Origin: Deltaproteobacteria bacterium
GTDB lineage: Bacteria > Desulfobacterota > Syntrophia > Syntrophales > UBA2210
NCBI GenBank assembly: GCA_016934695.1
Contig: JAFGSH010000001.1
Coordinates: forward strand, 1-10,078
Reading direction: 5' to 3'
Length of the DNA stretch: 10,078 bases
Notes under the pieces: generated by a model
What the model was told of the DNA's origin: nothing
What the model saw: only the letters and a program-made list of their open reading frames with translations
The model's database searches: none
Made by a program: the position numbers and the translations under genes
Shown here: positions 1-6,772 of the stretch, piece by piece
Numbering within the stretch: the first letter of the stretch is position 1
Layout: the number at the start of each line of letters is the position of its first letter

Positions 1-1848
1 CAGGGGAAGATCCGACTCGGGATTCTCGGCGATCAGGCCGGACAGAAGCCCCTTGGCCGCTCCATAGTTCTTCTGGCTCAGGAAGACGGTAACCTTGACG
101 AGGGATGCCTGCAGGTCCTTCGGGTGCTTTGCGAGATACTCGTCGCATAGGCCGATGGCTTCCCCGTACTGTTTTCTCTCGACATATATCTTTGCCATTT
201 CTTGGAGGGGCCTGGCCGGGTCGGGATACGTCTCCAGGGTTTCACGAAAACCGCTCAGGGCCTCGTCCAGTTTTCCCTGGAGACGGTGTACCCCTGCCAG
301 CTGAAATCTGATGGCGGGCAGATCGGGGTTTTGCTTCAGGATGGCCCGGTAATCGGATATGGCCTTTTCATACTGTCTGGATTGGATATACGCCGACGCC
401 CGGAGGGTCATGGCCTGCTCATCGCCGGGCTGTCTCTTCAGTATCTTGTCGAGCTCTTCCAGTGCCAGTGCCGTCTTCCCCGTTCTGAGGTAGATATAGG
501 AGAGGGTGAGGCGCATCCTCAGGGAGGCGGGGTCCTTTTCAAGGGCCTGCAGTATTTCGGACAGAGAGATATCGTACTTCTGGTCGTCGAGGAAGGTCAG
601 ACCGTAGTAGTAGTGTCCCTCCGCCGATTTGGGGTCCAGGACGCGGGCCATGGAGAACTCCTCCCGGGCCTCGGAGACCTTCCCCTCCCTCCTCAGCAGC
701 ATTCCGCGGAGGATGTGGCCCCTGGCGTATTCCGGCTCCTCCTTCAGGATCCCCTCGATATGTTTCAAGGCCTGGTCGTCGTGTCTCTCGGCCAGGAGGA
801 GTTCGGCGATCTTTGCCTTGACCGGCAAGAGCTCAGGCCATGTTTCGATGATCTTCTCATACGTCTCTATGGCCTGGGGATACTGCTTCAGGACGATGTA
901 GTAATCCGCCAGGAGGATCGAGCTTCTCTGATCCTCGGGAGCGGCGGCCACGGCATCCTTGAAGCTCTGGAGTGCGCCCGCACGGTCGTTCTGCCTGTGC
1001 TGGGTGATGGCGAGGGCGTGAAACAGGGCGGGATCTTTCAGTCCCCTCCCCGTAGCCTCCCGCAGCAGCGCCTTTGATTCGTCCAATCGATCTCTGCGCA
1101 GGTAAAAGCGTGTGAGGGCCAGATACGGGGCCGGCTTATCCGGAAAATCCCGCTTGATATCGAGAAAGGCGGCCTCTGCCAGATCGTACAGCCGCGTCCC
1201 CTCGTAGAACTGTGCGAGAGACAGCCGGGGCTGGATGTCTCCGGGATTGATGGCGGCCGCCGCCTCCATCATCTTTCGCGCCTCTTCCGGCTGCCGTTTC
1301 ATGAGGAGGGCGCGGGCCATGTTTATCCTGGCGCCGGGATTGTCGGGATAGCTTTGTATCGCCTCCGACAAGACCTTGTGCGCCTCGTCCGCCTCACCCG
1401 TGTTGAGAAGGGCGGTGCTCAGGAGGAGGAGGGTTTCGAGGTCCGCCCCGGCACCCTCGATCAATTCATTGAAGAGTGGAATCGCCAGGGAGTAGGCACG
1501 GTTCTGGAAGTACAGCAGGGCCAGTGCCCGTTTCGCCTCGTTCAGGCCGGGATTGTACTTGATGGCGAGCTTCAGTTCGTTTTCCGCCGGGTGCGGACGA
1601 TTCGATTCGATATAGAGAGAACCGAGTCTGTAATGGGCCTGCGCATGATAGGGGTTTTTCTGCACCGCGTTTCTCAGGTGGATGACGGCGGCGTCGATTT
1701 TTTCCTCTTCTATCGCCTTCAGCCCCGCCTGGTAATATCGTTCGGCCTTTTCCTCATCGCCTTCGAACAGGGAACAGCCCGCACCCAGCAGGACGCAGGT
1801 GAAGAGAGCGAGGGAAATCAGCACCCTTAGAAACCGTATTTTTTCCAC
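1..1848 (-). CDS. TPR-repeat lipoprotein, PrsT-like (PEP-CTERM/exopolysaccharide type), 3' end outside window
   Basis: Exported lipoprotein built almost wholly of tetratricopeptide repeats, which act as protein-docking scaffolds. The window holds 616 codons with no stop; the C-terminus lies beyond base 1. The N-terminus has a basic start (EKIRFLR), a hydrophobic core and a lipobox ending LLGAGC, with the lipidated Cys at residue 25. Ser follows at +2, so the Lol system would be expected to send it to the outer membrane. From about residue 35 to the edge, roughly 34-residue helical repeats run without a break (for example AAVIHLRNAVQKNPYHAQAH, then ALEELDKILKRQPGDEQAM), about 16 in all. The first repeat, with a KAIEEEKIDAAVIHLRNAVQ core, resembles the N-terminus of PrsT-type TPR lipoproteins from XrtA/PEP-CTERM loci; that assignment is inference. 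Start choice: GGAGG at 1859-1863 lies only 1 nt from the ATG at 1857, so GTG at 1848 (10 nt) is preferred; GTG at 1854 (4 nt) is also possible. It has its own promoter. Confidence 0.85.
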   Translation of the reverse strand, partial: MEKIRFLRVLISLALFTCVLLGAGCSLFEGDEEKAERYYQAGLKAIEEEKIDAAVIHLRNAVQKNPYHAQAHYRLGSLYIESNRPHPAENELKLAIKYNPGLNEAKRALALLYFQNRAYSLAIPLFNELIEGAGADLETLLLLSTALLNTGEADEAHKVLSEAIQSYPDNPGARINMARALLMKRQPEEARKMMEAAAAINPGDIQPRLSLAQFYEGTRLYDLAEAAFLDIKRDFPDKPAPYLALTRFYLRRDRLDESKALLREATGRGLKDPALFHALAITQHRQNDRAGALQSFKDAVAAAPEDQRSSILLADYYIVLKQYPQAIETYEKIIETWPELLPVKAKIAELLLAERHDDQALKHIEGILKEEPEYARGHILRGMLLRREGKVSEAREEFSMARVLDPKSAEGHYYYGLTFLDDQKYDISLSEILQALEKDPASLRMRLTLSYIYLRTGKTALALEELDKILKRQPGDEQAMTLRASAYIQSRQYEKAISDYRAILKQNPDLPAIRFQLAGVHRLQGKLDEALSGFRETLETYPDPARPLQEMAKIYVERKQYGEAIGLCDEYLAKHPKDLQASLVKVTVFLSQKNYGAAKGLLSGLIAENPESDLPL

Positions 1849-1857
1849 TGCCACCAT

Positions 1858-1863
1858 ACCTCC
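1858..1863 (-). promoter_or_regulatory. Strong Shine-Dalgarno GGAGGT deciding the TPR lipoprotein start
   Basis: On the minus strand GGAGGT abuts the ATG at 1857-1855. That is too close for initiation there, and it points instead to one of the two in-frame GTG codons that follow, at 1854 or 1848. Confidence 0.6.
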
Positions 1864-1915
1864 GTGCACCACAATGGGTGCCCTGTAATGATCAACGCTT
1901 TGACATCTCCATGGC

Positions 1916-1944
1916 ATTTTATTATGAAATCAATGGGTTGTCAA
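1916..1944 (-). promoter_or_regulatory. Sigma-70-type promoter of the TPR lipoprotein gene
   Basis: On the minus strand a perfect TTGACA (-35, 1944-1939) is followed after exactly 17 nt by TAAAAT (-10, 1921-1916; 5 of 6 to consensus). Predicted transcription start is near 1909, giving a leader of about 60 nt before the GTG at 1848. The region is AT-rich against a GC-rich background. The gene therefore need not depend on read-through from the diguanylate cyclase gene upstream. Confidence 0.72.
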
Positions 1945-2050
1945 TGAAATAACCCCTGTCCTCCGGCGAACGCCACACGGCATGCTGTCGGAGGTACTGT
2001 CGTATGGGAAGGTGACGGGAGGTTGCAGGGATATCAGGGGCTGCCCCACC

Positions 2051-3367
2051 CTACATACGGGTCTTTCGTTTCAGGCGACCGGCGTTGTGCCGCGCCGTCC
2101 CCCGGTCTTCTCCTGCCGGCGGCGAGGTGCCGTGCATACCCGCATCGTAGCGCCTGCACCCGTTGCGTCCCCCTTCCTTGACGCTGTACATGGCGATATC
2201 GGCATTCTTCATCAGGACATCGGTTTCCCCGCCGTCGTCGGGATAGATGGCGAAACCGATGCTGGCGGTTGTGGAGAGGTCTTTTGCATCCACGGAGAAA
2301 GGCTTTGCGAAGGTGTCCAGTATCTTCAGGCCGATCCTGCGGGCGTCCTCCGCCTTTTCTATCTCCGGCAACAGTATCAGGAACTCGTCTCCTCCCATCC
2401 GGGCGATGGAGTCGCTCTTGCGCAGAGACTCCGGGAGACGCGTGCCGATAATCTTCAGCACCTCGTCCCCCACGGTATGCCCCCATGAATCGTTGATCTC
2501 CTTGAAGTTGTCCAGATCGAGCAGCATGACGGCCAGTTTCTTCCCGCTCCTCTGTGCGCGCATCATCTCAAGGGAAAGCCGGTCATTAAAGAGCGCCCGG
2601 TTGGGAAGCCCGGTCAGCGGATCGTGGGTGGCCAGATGCGAGAGCCTCTCTTCCAGCATCTTGCTCTCGGTCACATCTATCGAGGTGATGATGGCCCCCT
2701 CGGGGAAGGGGGATATCTTGATGTAGAGAAACCGGTCGCCGTAGCGGGCATCGGGGAACTCCTTCGAGACGCCGGATTCGATGCATTCCATGAGCTCGGC
2801 GTACATATCATGTTCGTGCCTTCCGGCGTAATCCCGGTACATGACGTCCCCGGGGCTGGGGAGTCTCCCGTTCGATTTCACCATTTCGTGGTTGTACCCC
2901 GTTATGACGGCCCTCTTGTCCACGATAATCGTTTCGATGGGGTTGTTCTCGAAGAGGGTTCGATACCGTTCCTCGCTCCTGCGCAGCGCGTCCTCCATCT
3001 GGTGCCGGTAGAGGGCCATCTCTACGGTGACGCGGAGTTCCCTGTCCTCAAAGGGCTTGACGATAAAGCCGAAAGGGTTGGTCGCCTTGATCTTCTCCAT
3101 CTTGTCGTCGGTGATATTGGCTGAGACGTACACAACCGGCACGTTATAGGCGGCGTGAATCCTCCGGGCGGCTTCTATGCCGTCTATCTCCTGTTCCAGC
3201 ACGATGTCCATCAGCACCAGATCAGGGCGCAGGTCCAGCGTCTTCTTGACCGCTTCCTCGCCGGAAGAGGCAAAGGCGACAACCTCGTACCCCATGCCGT
3301 CTAGCCTGCACTGGATATCCGTGGCGATGAGACGCTCATCCTCCACGACCAGGATCCGCTTTTTCAC
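2051..3367 (-). CDS. Response regulator with REC, PAS and GGDEF domains (diguanylate cyclase)
   Basis: Cytoplasmic two-component output protein, 438 aa, expected to make cyclic di-GMP from two GTP when its receiver is phosphorylated. REC domain, residues 4-120: acidic pair E9/D10, phospho-acceptor D54 in LVLMDI, S82 and K104 in IVKPF. PAS domain about 130-235, opening RRSEERYRTLFENNP and closing TSIDVTESK. GGDEF domain about 243-410: THDPLTGLPNR, the metal site LLDLDNFKEIND, and an intact GGDEF at 325-329. An RxxD (R316-D319) sits exactly five residues before GGDEF, the inhibitory I-site, so product inhibition is expected. There is no EAL domain; after the GGDEF fold only a basic tail of about 30 residues follows. 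The start is GTG, preceded by GAGGGG about 9 nt upstream. No membrane segment and no adjacent histidine kinase, so its kinase lies elsewhere. It diverges from the binding-protein gene. Confidence 0.95.
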   Translation of the reverse strand: MKKRILVVEDERLIATDIQCRLDGMGYEVVAFASSGEEAVKKTLDLRPDLVLMDIVLEQEIDGIEAARRIHAAYNVPVVYVSANITDDKMEKIKATNPFGFIVKPFEDRELRVTVEMALYRHQMEDALRRSEERYRTLFENNPIETIIVDKRAVITGYNHEMVKSNGRLPSPGDVMYRDYAGRHEHDMYAELMECIESGVSKEFPDARYGDRFLYIKISPFPEGAIITSIDVTESKMLEERLSHLATHDPLTGLPNRALFNDRLSLEMMRAQRSGKKLAVMLLDLDNFKEINDSWGHTVGDEVLKIIGTRLPESLRKSDSIARMGGDEFLILLPEIEKAEDARRIGLKILDTFAKPFSVDAKDLSTTASIGFAIYPDDGGETDVLMKNADIAMYSVKEGGRNGCRRYDAGMHGTSPPAGEDRGTARHNAGRLKRKTRM

Positions 3368-3402
3368 GCGAAACCACCCCTCTGCCGTATCGGCACTTAT
3401 TT

Positions 3403-3430
3403 TCTATACCATACCGTATCGAATTATCAA
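3403..3430 (-). promoter_or_regulatory. Probable promoter of the REC-PAS-GGDEF gene
   Basis: On the minus strand TTGATA (3430-3425) is followed after 16 nt by TATAGA (3408-3403), about 36 nt before the GTG start, in a local AT-rich patch. Five of six and four of six bases match consensus; the spacing is 1 nt short of ideal. Confidence 0.5.
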
Positions 3431-3526
3431 GAATGATCTCGATACCAGAGAGGCGGCGGTGGCGTCCCCTCGAGATCGTGCATTCTTCACAATGGTCGGC
3501 TCCGCGGGAAGGGAGATACTCATTGC

Positions 3527-3556
3527 TTGACAGGGGATTCCGTTGTGTTGCAGAAT
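3527..3556 (+). promoter_or_regulatory. Probable promoter of the solute-binding lipoprotein gene
   Basis: A perfect TTGACA at 3527-3532 is followed 18 nt later by CAGAAT at 3551-3556 (4 of 6 to TATAAT). Transcription would begin near 3563, placing the 3574-3600 hairpin in the mRNA leader of the gene starting at 3627. The -10 match is modest, so the exact start is uncertain. Confidence 0.42.
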
Positions 3557-3573
3557 AAACAGGAATTCCCTGA

Positions 3574-3600
3574 GCGTCCGCCGTCCCGGACGGCGGACGC
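3574..3600 (+). repeat. Perfect 13-bp inverted repeat (hairpin) in the leader of the binding-protein gene
   Basis: The arm GCGTCCGCCGTCC (3574-3586) and its exact reverse complement (3588-3600) are separated by a single C. As RNA the innermost pairs would open to form a loop, leaving a very stable GC stem. It ends 26 nt before the ATG at 3627 and just short of its Shine-Dalgarno. No T tract follows, so it does not look like an intrinsic terminator. It could be an mRNA stability or translation-control stem, or a protein-binding operator on DNA. Confidence 0.75.
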
Positions 3601-3626
3601 CTCATCTTGTGATCGAAACGAGGACT

Positions 3627-5288
3627 ATGAATCGCAATCCCGCCATGATACCGATGCGTCGCCTTGTCCCAATCCTGGTTGTCGCCGTGCTGTCCCTGTG
3701 CGCCTGCGGCGTTGACGGACCGGAAGAAGACGCCGGTGCCGGGGGATCGTCCGCGGGCGCCCCCGCTTACGGAGACATCATCGTCGAGGGATCGATAGGG
3801 GATGCCTCCAACCTGATCCCCATCCTCTCTTCGGACAGCACCTCTCACGAGATCGCCTCCCTGGTCTTCAACGGTCTCGTCAAGTATGACAAGGATATGA
3901 AGGTGGTGGGGGATCTGGCGGAATCGTGGGATATCTCCGAAGACGGCCTGGAGATCACCTTCCACCTGCGAGAGGGGGTCAGGTGGCACGACGGGCGCCC
4001 CCTTACCGCCGAAGACGTCCTCTTCACCTACCGGCTGACCATTGATCCCAGGACGCCGACCGCATACGCGGGGGACTTCCTCAGGGTGAAGAACGTGCGG
4101 GTGATCGATCTCCGTACCTTCCGTGTCACATACCCGGAGCCGTTCGCCCCCGCCCTCACGAGCTGGAGCGCCGCGGTGCTCCCCCGGCATCTCCTGGAGG
4201 GGACGGATATCACCCGGACGCCCTTCGCCCGCCACCCGATCGGGACGGGTCCGTACCGGTTCAAGGAGTGGAAGACCGGCCAGAAGATCGTCCTTGCCGC
4301 CAATCCGGACTATTTTGAGGGGAGACCGTACATCGACGGATATGTCATGCGGATCATCCCCGACATGGCCACCATGTTCCTGGAACTCCGCGCGAAGGGA
4401 ATCGACCGGATGGGACTGACGCCTCTCCAGTACACCCGGCAGACGGAAAGCAACCTCTTTCGAAAGAATTATGATAAGTACCGGTATTTGTCATTTTCGT
4501 ACGCCTACCTCGGCTACAACCTCGAGCATCCCCTCTTCCGGGACCGGCGGGTCAGGCAGGCCATCAGTTATGCGATAAACAAGAGGGAGATCGTCGAGGG
4601 GGTCCTCCTCGGCCTGGGCCGGGAGGCCACGGGGCCCTTCAAGCCGGAGACGTGGCCGTATAACCCGGACGTCAGACGGTACCCGTATGACCCCGGGAAG
4701 GCCATAAAACTCCTGGCCGAGGCGGGATGGGCGGATTCGGATGGAGACGGTCTCCTGGATCGCGACGGGAGCCCCTTTGCCTTCGAGATCATCACGAACC
4801 AGGGGAATGAGGTCCGGGCGAAGTGCGCCGAGATCATCCAGAGGAGACTCGCCGATATCGGGATCACGGTCAAGATCAGGGTCATCGAGTGGGCCGCCTT
4901 CATCAACGAGTTTATCAATAAGAAACGGTTCGATGCCACGATACTCGGGTGGACGATCACCCTCGATCCCGACCTGTACGATGTATGGCATTCAAGCAAG
5001 ACCGGCCCCGGTGAGCTGAACTTCATCTCCTTCAAAAATGATGAGGTCGACGACCTGCTGGAGAAGGGAAGGGGGACCTTCGACCGGGAGGAACGCAAGC
5101 GTTGTTACGACCGGATCCAGGAGGTCCTCGCGGAGGAACAGCCGTACACATTTCTCTATGTGCCGGACGCGCTCCCCATCATCAGCAGCCGCTTCCGCGG
5201 CGTGGAGCCCGCCCCCATCGGCATCGGCCATAACTTCATCAGGTGGTATGTCCCGAAGGCCGAACAGCGGTACGTGATAACGCGGTAG
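3627..5288 (+). CDS. ABC-type solute-binding lipoprotein, family 5 (peptide/nickel type)
   Basis: Periplasmic, membrane-anchored binding protein of 553 aa, the usual size for DppA/OppA/NikA-type family-5 receptors, which deliver oligopeptides, metal chelates or similar ligands to an ABC permease. The signal peptide has MRRLVP, a hydrophobic stretch and the lipobox LCAC with lipidated Cys27; Gly at +2 does not suggest inner-membrane retention. A flexible Gly/Ala/Ser-rich linker (about 30-47) precedes the binding fold. The family signature lies at 99-131, with ESWDISEDGLEITFHLREGV followed by RWHDGRPLTAEDV. A later GWADSDGDGLLDRDG segment is typical of the family. The ligand cannot be read from sequence. 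Start: ATG at 3627 with GAGG 3 nt upstream; a more upstream TTG at 3543 would put the signal peptide deep inside the protein and is rejected. No permease or ATPase gene adjoins it, so it is an orphan here. It converges on the HD-GYP gene. Confidence 0.93.
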   Translation: MNRNPAMIPMRRLVPILVVAVLSLCACGVDGPEEDAGAGGSSAGAPAYGDIIVEGSIGDASNLIPILSSDSTSHEIASLVFNGLVKYDKDMKVVGDLAESWDISEDGLEITFHLREGVRWHDGRPLTAEDVLFTYRLTIDPRTPTAYAGDFLRVKNVRVIDLRTFRVTYPEPFAPALTSWSAAVLPRHLLEGTDITRTPFARHPIGTGPYRFKEWKTGQKIVLAANPDYFEGRPYIDGYVMRIIPDMATMFLELRAKGIDRMGLTPLQYTRQTESNLFRKNYDKYRYLSFSYAYLGYNLEHPLFRDRRVRQAISYAINKREIVEGVLLGLGREATGPFKPETWPYNPDVRRYPYDPGKAIKLLAEAGWADSDGDGLLDRDGSPFAFEIITNQGNEVRAKCAEIIQRRLADIGITVKIRVIEWAAFINEFINKKRFDATILGWTITLDPDLYDVWHSSKTGPGELNFISFKNDEVDDLLEKGRGTFDREERKRCYDRIQEVLAEEQPYTFLYVPDALPIISSRFRGVEPAPIGIGHNFIRWYVPKAEQRYVITR

Positions 5289-5294
5289 GGCCTG

Positions 5295-6698
5295 TTACTC
5301 GAATGCGAACTCTTCCTCGGTAAGGAGGGAGAGGCACGCCTCCACCACCCCCGGATCGTAAAGGGTCCCCTTGTTGTTCGAGATCTCCTCGATTGCCTTG
5401 TCCATTCCCAGCGCCGACCGGTACGGCCGGTGGGAGACCATCGCCTCCACCACATCCGCCACGGCGATGATCTTCGCCTCGATGGGCATATCTTCCCCGC
5501 CGGTACCGTGAGGATATCCCGAACCGTCCAGCCTTCCGTGGTGCTGGAGGACGATATCCGATATCGGCCAGGGGAATTCTATCTCCTTCAATATGCTGCT
5601 CCCCACCGCCGGGTGGGTCCTCACCAGTTCCATCTCGTCCGCGCTGAGCGGACCCGGCTTGCTCAGGATCTCTCCCGGGATCTGTACCTTGCCGACGTCG
5701 TGTATCAGCGCCGCCATTCTCACCCCCATCGCCTCCTCCGCGGGGAGGCCCATCTTCCGGGAGATGGCATCGGCAAGCTGCGCCACCCGCCGTTGATGCC
5801 CGGCCGTGTAAGGATCCCGCACCTCGACGGTGAACGCCAGGGTTCGTATCGTTTCTTCCAGCATATGTTGCAGGTTATGGTAACTTTCTTCCAGTGCCCG
5901 TTCTCTCTTCTTGTGCTCCGTGACATCACGGGCGACCCCCCGGAACCCGATGGCCTTTCCCGACGCGTCCAGCAGGAGGGAGGCGGACAGATCGTTGATC
6001 CGGATCTCCCCGTTCTTCCGTATCACCTCGTAATTTTCGATCTTCGCCGGAGCCCCCGTGTCGTATATCTTTTTGAAGGTCTCGTAGAGGCGTTGCGCCG
6101 TCTCCGGGCTCGTATACTCCCGGTTGTTCATCCCCATCAATTCACTCGGCGAGTATCCCGTCATCCGGCACAGGGCGTCGTTGAAGAAGGTAAAATTCCC
6201 GGCAAGGTCGAGCTCGAAATAGCTCTCCTCGATGCTCTCCAGGATGTTTCGATACTGTTCCTCGCTCTTCACCAGCATTTCACGTGTATGTTTCCGTTCG
6301 CTGATGTCTCTGGTGATGGAGAGCAGGCCGGTGCACCCTCCGCCGTTGTCCATCAGGGGGCTGGTTTCGGTTTCCGTCCAGATGGTGGAACCATCCTTTC
6401 TGATCAGCTCCAGCTCCACGGCGCGGAAGCTTCCGGACGCCCGCATTTTTCCGTTCCCGGCGCGCGCCTCGGCGCGGAAGGTCTCCAGGGAGCCGGGGGC
6501 CACGATGCGGTTGAGGCCGGACTGTTCCCGATCGCTCAGCAGTTCCCGTAATTCTTCTCCGGTGTAGCCGAGGGTGTTCTCAGCGGACGGACTCGCATAG
6601 ACGAGCGTCAGATCCTTGTTCCACACGGTGATCATGTCCGTTGCCCTCTCGGCTATCATTCGGTAGATGTCATCTCGTTTCGGGGTGTTTCCTTTCAA
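5295..6698 (-). CDS. PAS-PAS-HD-GYP protein (cyclic di-GMP phosphodiesterase)
   Basis: Cytoplasmic sensor-effector of 467 aa, expected to hydrolyse cyclic di-GMP to GMP through a metal-dependent HD-GYP domain. PAS 1 is about residues 10-135 (ending SITRDISERK) and PAS 2 about 145-265 (EEQYRNILESIEESYFELDL, ending VARDVTEHKK). A short helical linker leads to HD-GYP at about 283-460. Visible metal and catalytic residues: H301 in YTAGHQRRV, H333-D334 in ALIHDVGK, H362 in RTHPAVG, H386-H387, the GYP triad at 394-396 in DGSGYP, and D415 in IAVADVV. All are present, so it should be active. No transmembrane segment, so the PAS domains probably sense a soluble or redox cue. The start is TTG, with GAGAGG about 10 nt upstream; the next in-frame ATG at 6659 lacks a ribosome-binding site. 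It lies 74 nt after the threonine synthase stop on the same strand with no terminator seen, so read-through is possible. Confidence 0.94.
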   Translation of the reverse strand: MKGNTPKRDDIYRMIAERATDMITVWNKDLTLVYASPSAENTLGYTGEELRELLSDREQSGLNRIVAPGSLETFRAEARAGNGKMRASGSFRAVELELIRKDGSTIWTETETSPLMDNGGGCTGLLSITRDISERKHTREMLVKSEEQYRNILESIEESYFELDLAGNFTFFNDALCRMTGYSPSELMGMNNREYTSPETAQRLYETFKKIYDTGAPAKIENYEVIRKNGEIRINDLSASLLLDASGKAIGFRGVARDVTEHKKRERALEESYHNLQHMLEETIRTLAFTVEVRDPYTAGHQRRVAQLADAISRKMGLPAEEAMGVRMAALIHDVGKVQIPGEILSKPGPLSADEMELVRTHPAVGSSILKEIEFPWPISDIVLQHHGRLDGSGYPHGTGGEDMPIEAKIIAVADVVEAMVSHRPYRSALGMDKAIEEISNNKGTLYDPGVVEACLSLLTEEEFAFE

Positions 6699-6772
6699 GT
6701 GTGCCGTACCTCTCTCTTCAATGTGTGCGGAGCCGCCTCACGGGGTCGCGATTCGGGAGCGGGGACCCGTCC

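Noticed and set aside
202..1830. Long plus-strand open frames (202-1077 and 1354-1830) opposite the TPR gene
   Set aside because: They are antisense shadows: the minus strand has one continuous frame with a signal peptide, a lipobox and clear TPR periodicity.
1960..1994. Inverted repeat CCTCCG ... CGGAGG as a terminator after the diguanylate cyclase gene
   Set aside because: The stem is only 6 bp with a 23-nt loop and no T tract follows on either strand.
3336..4235. Minus-strand 299-codon open frame across the start of the binding-protein gene
   Set aside because: It overlaps the divergent promoter region and the signal peptide of a clear lipoprotein; no domain is recognisable and the frame is a shadow.
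5430..6551. Plus-strand 373-codon open frame opposite the HD-GYP gene
   Set aside because: The minus strand carries complete PAS and HD-GYP motifs; the plus-strand product has no recognisable domain and an arginine/histidine-rich shadow composition.
6699..6772. Terminator between thrC and the HD-GYP gene
   Set aside because: Only short GC inverted pairs such as GGGAC/GTCCC were seen, at about 6762-6773, with no T tract after them.
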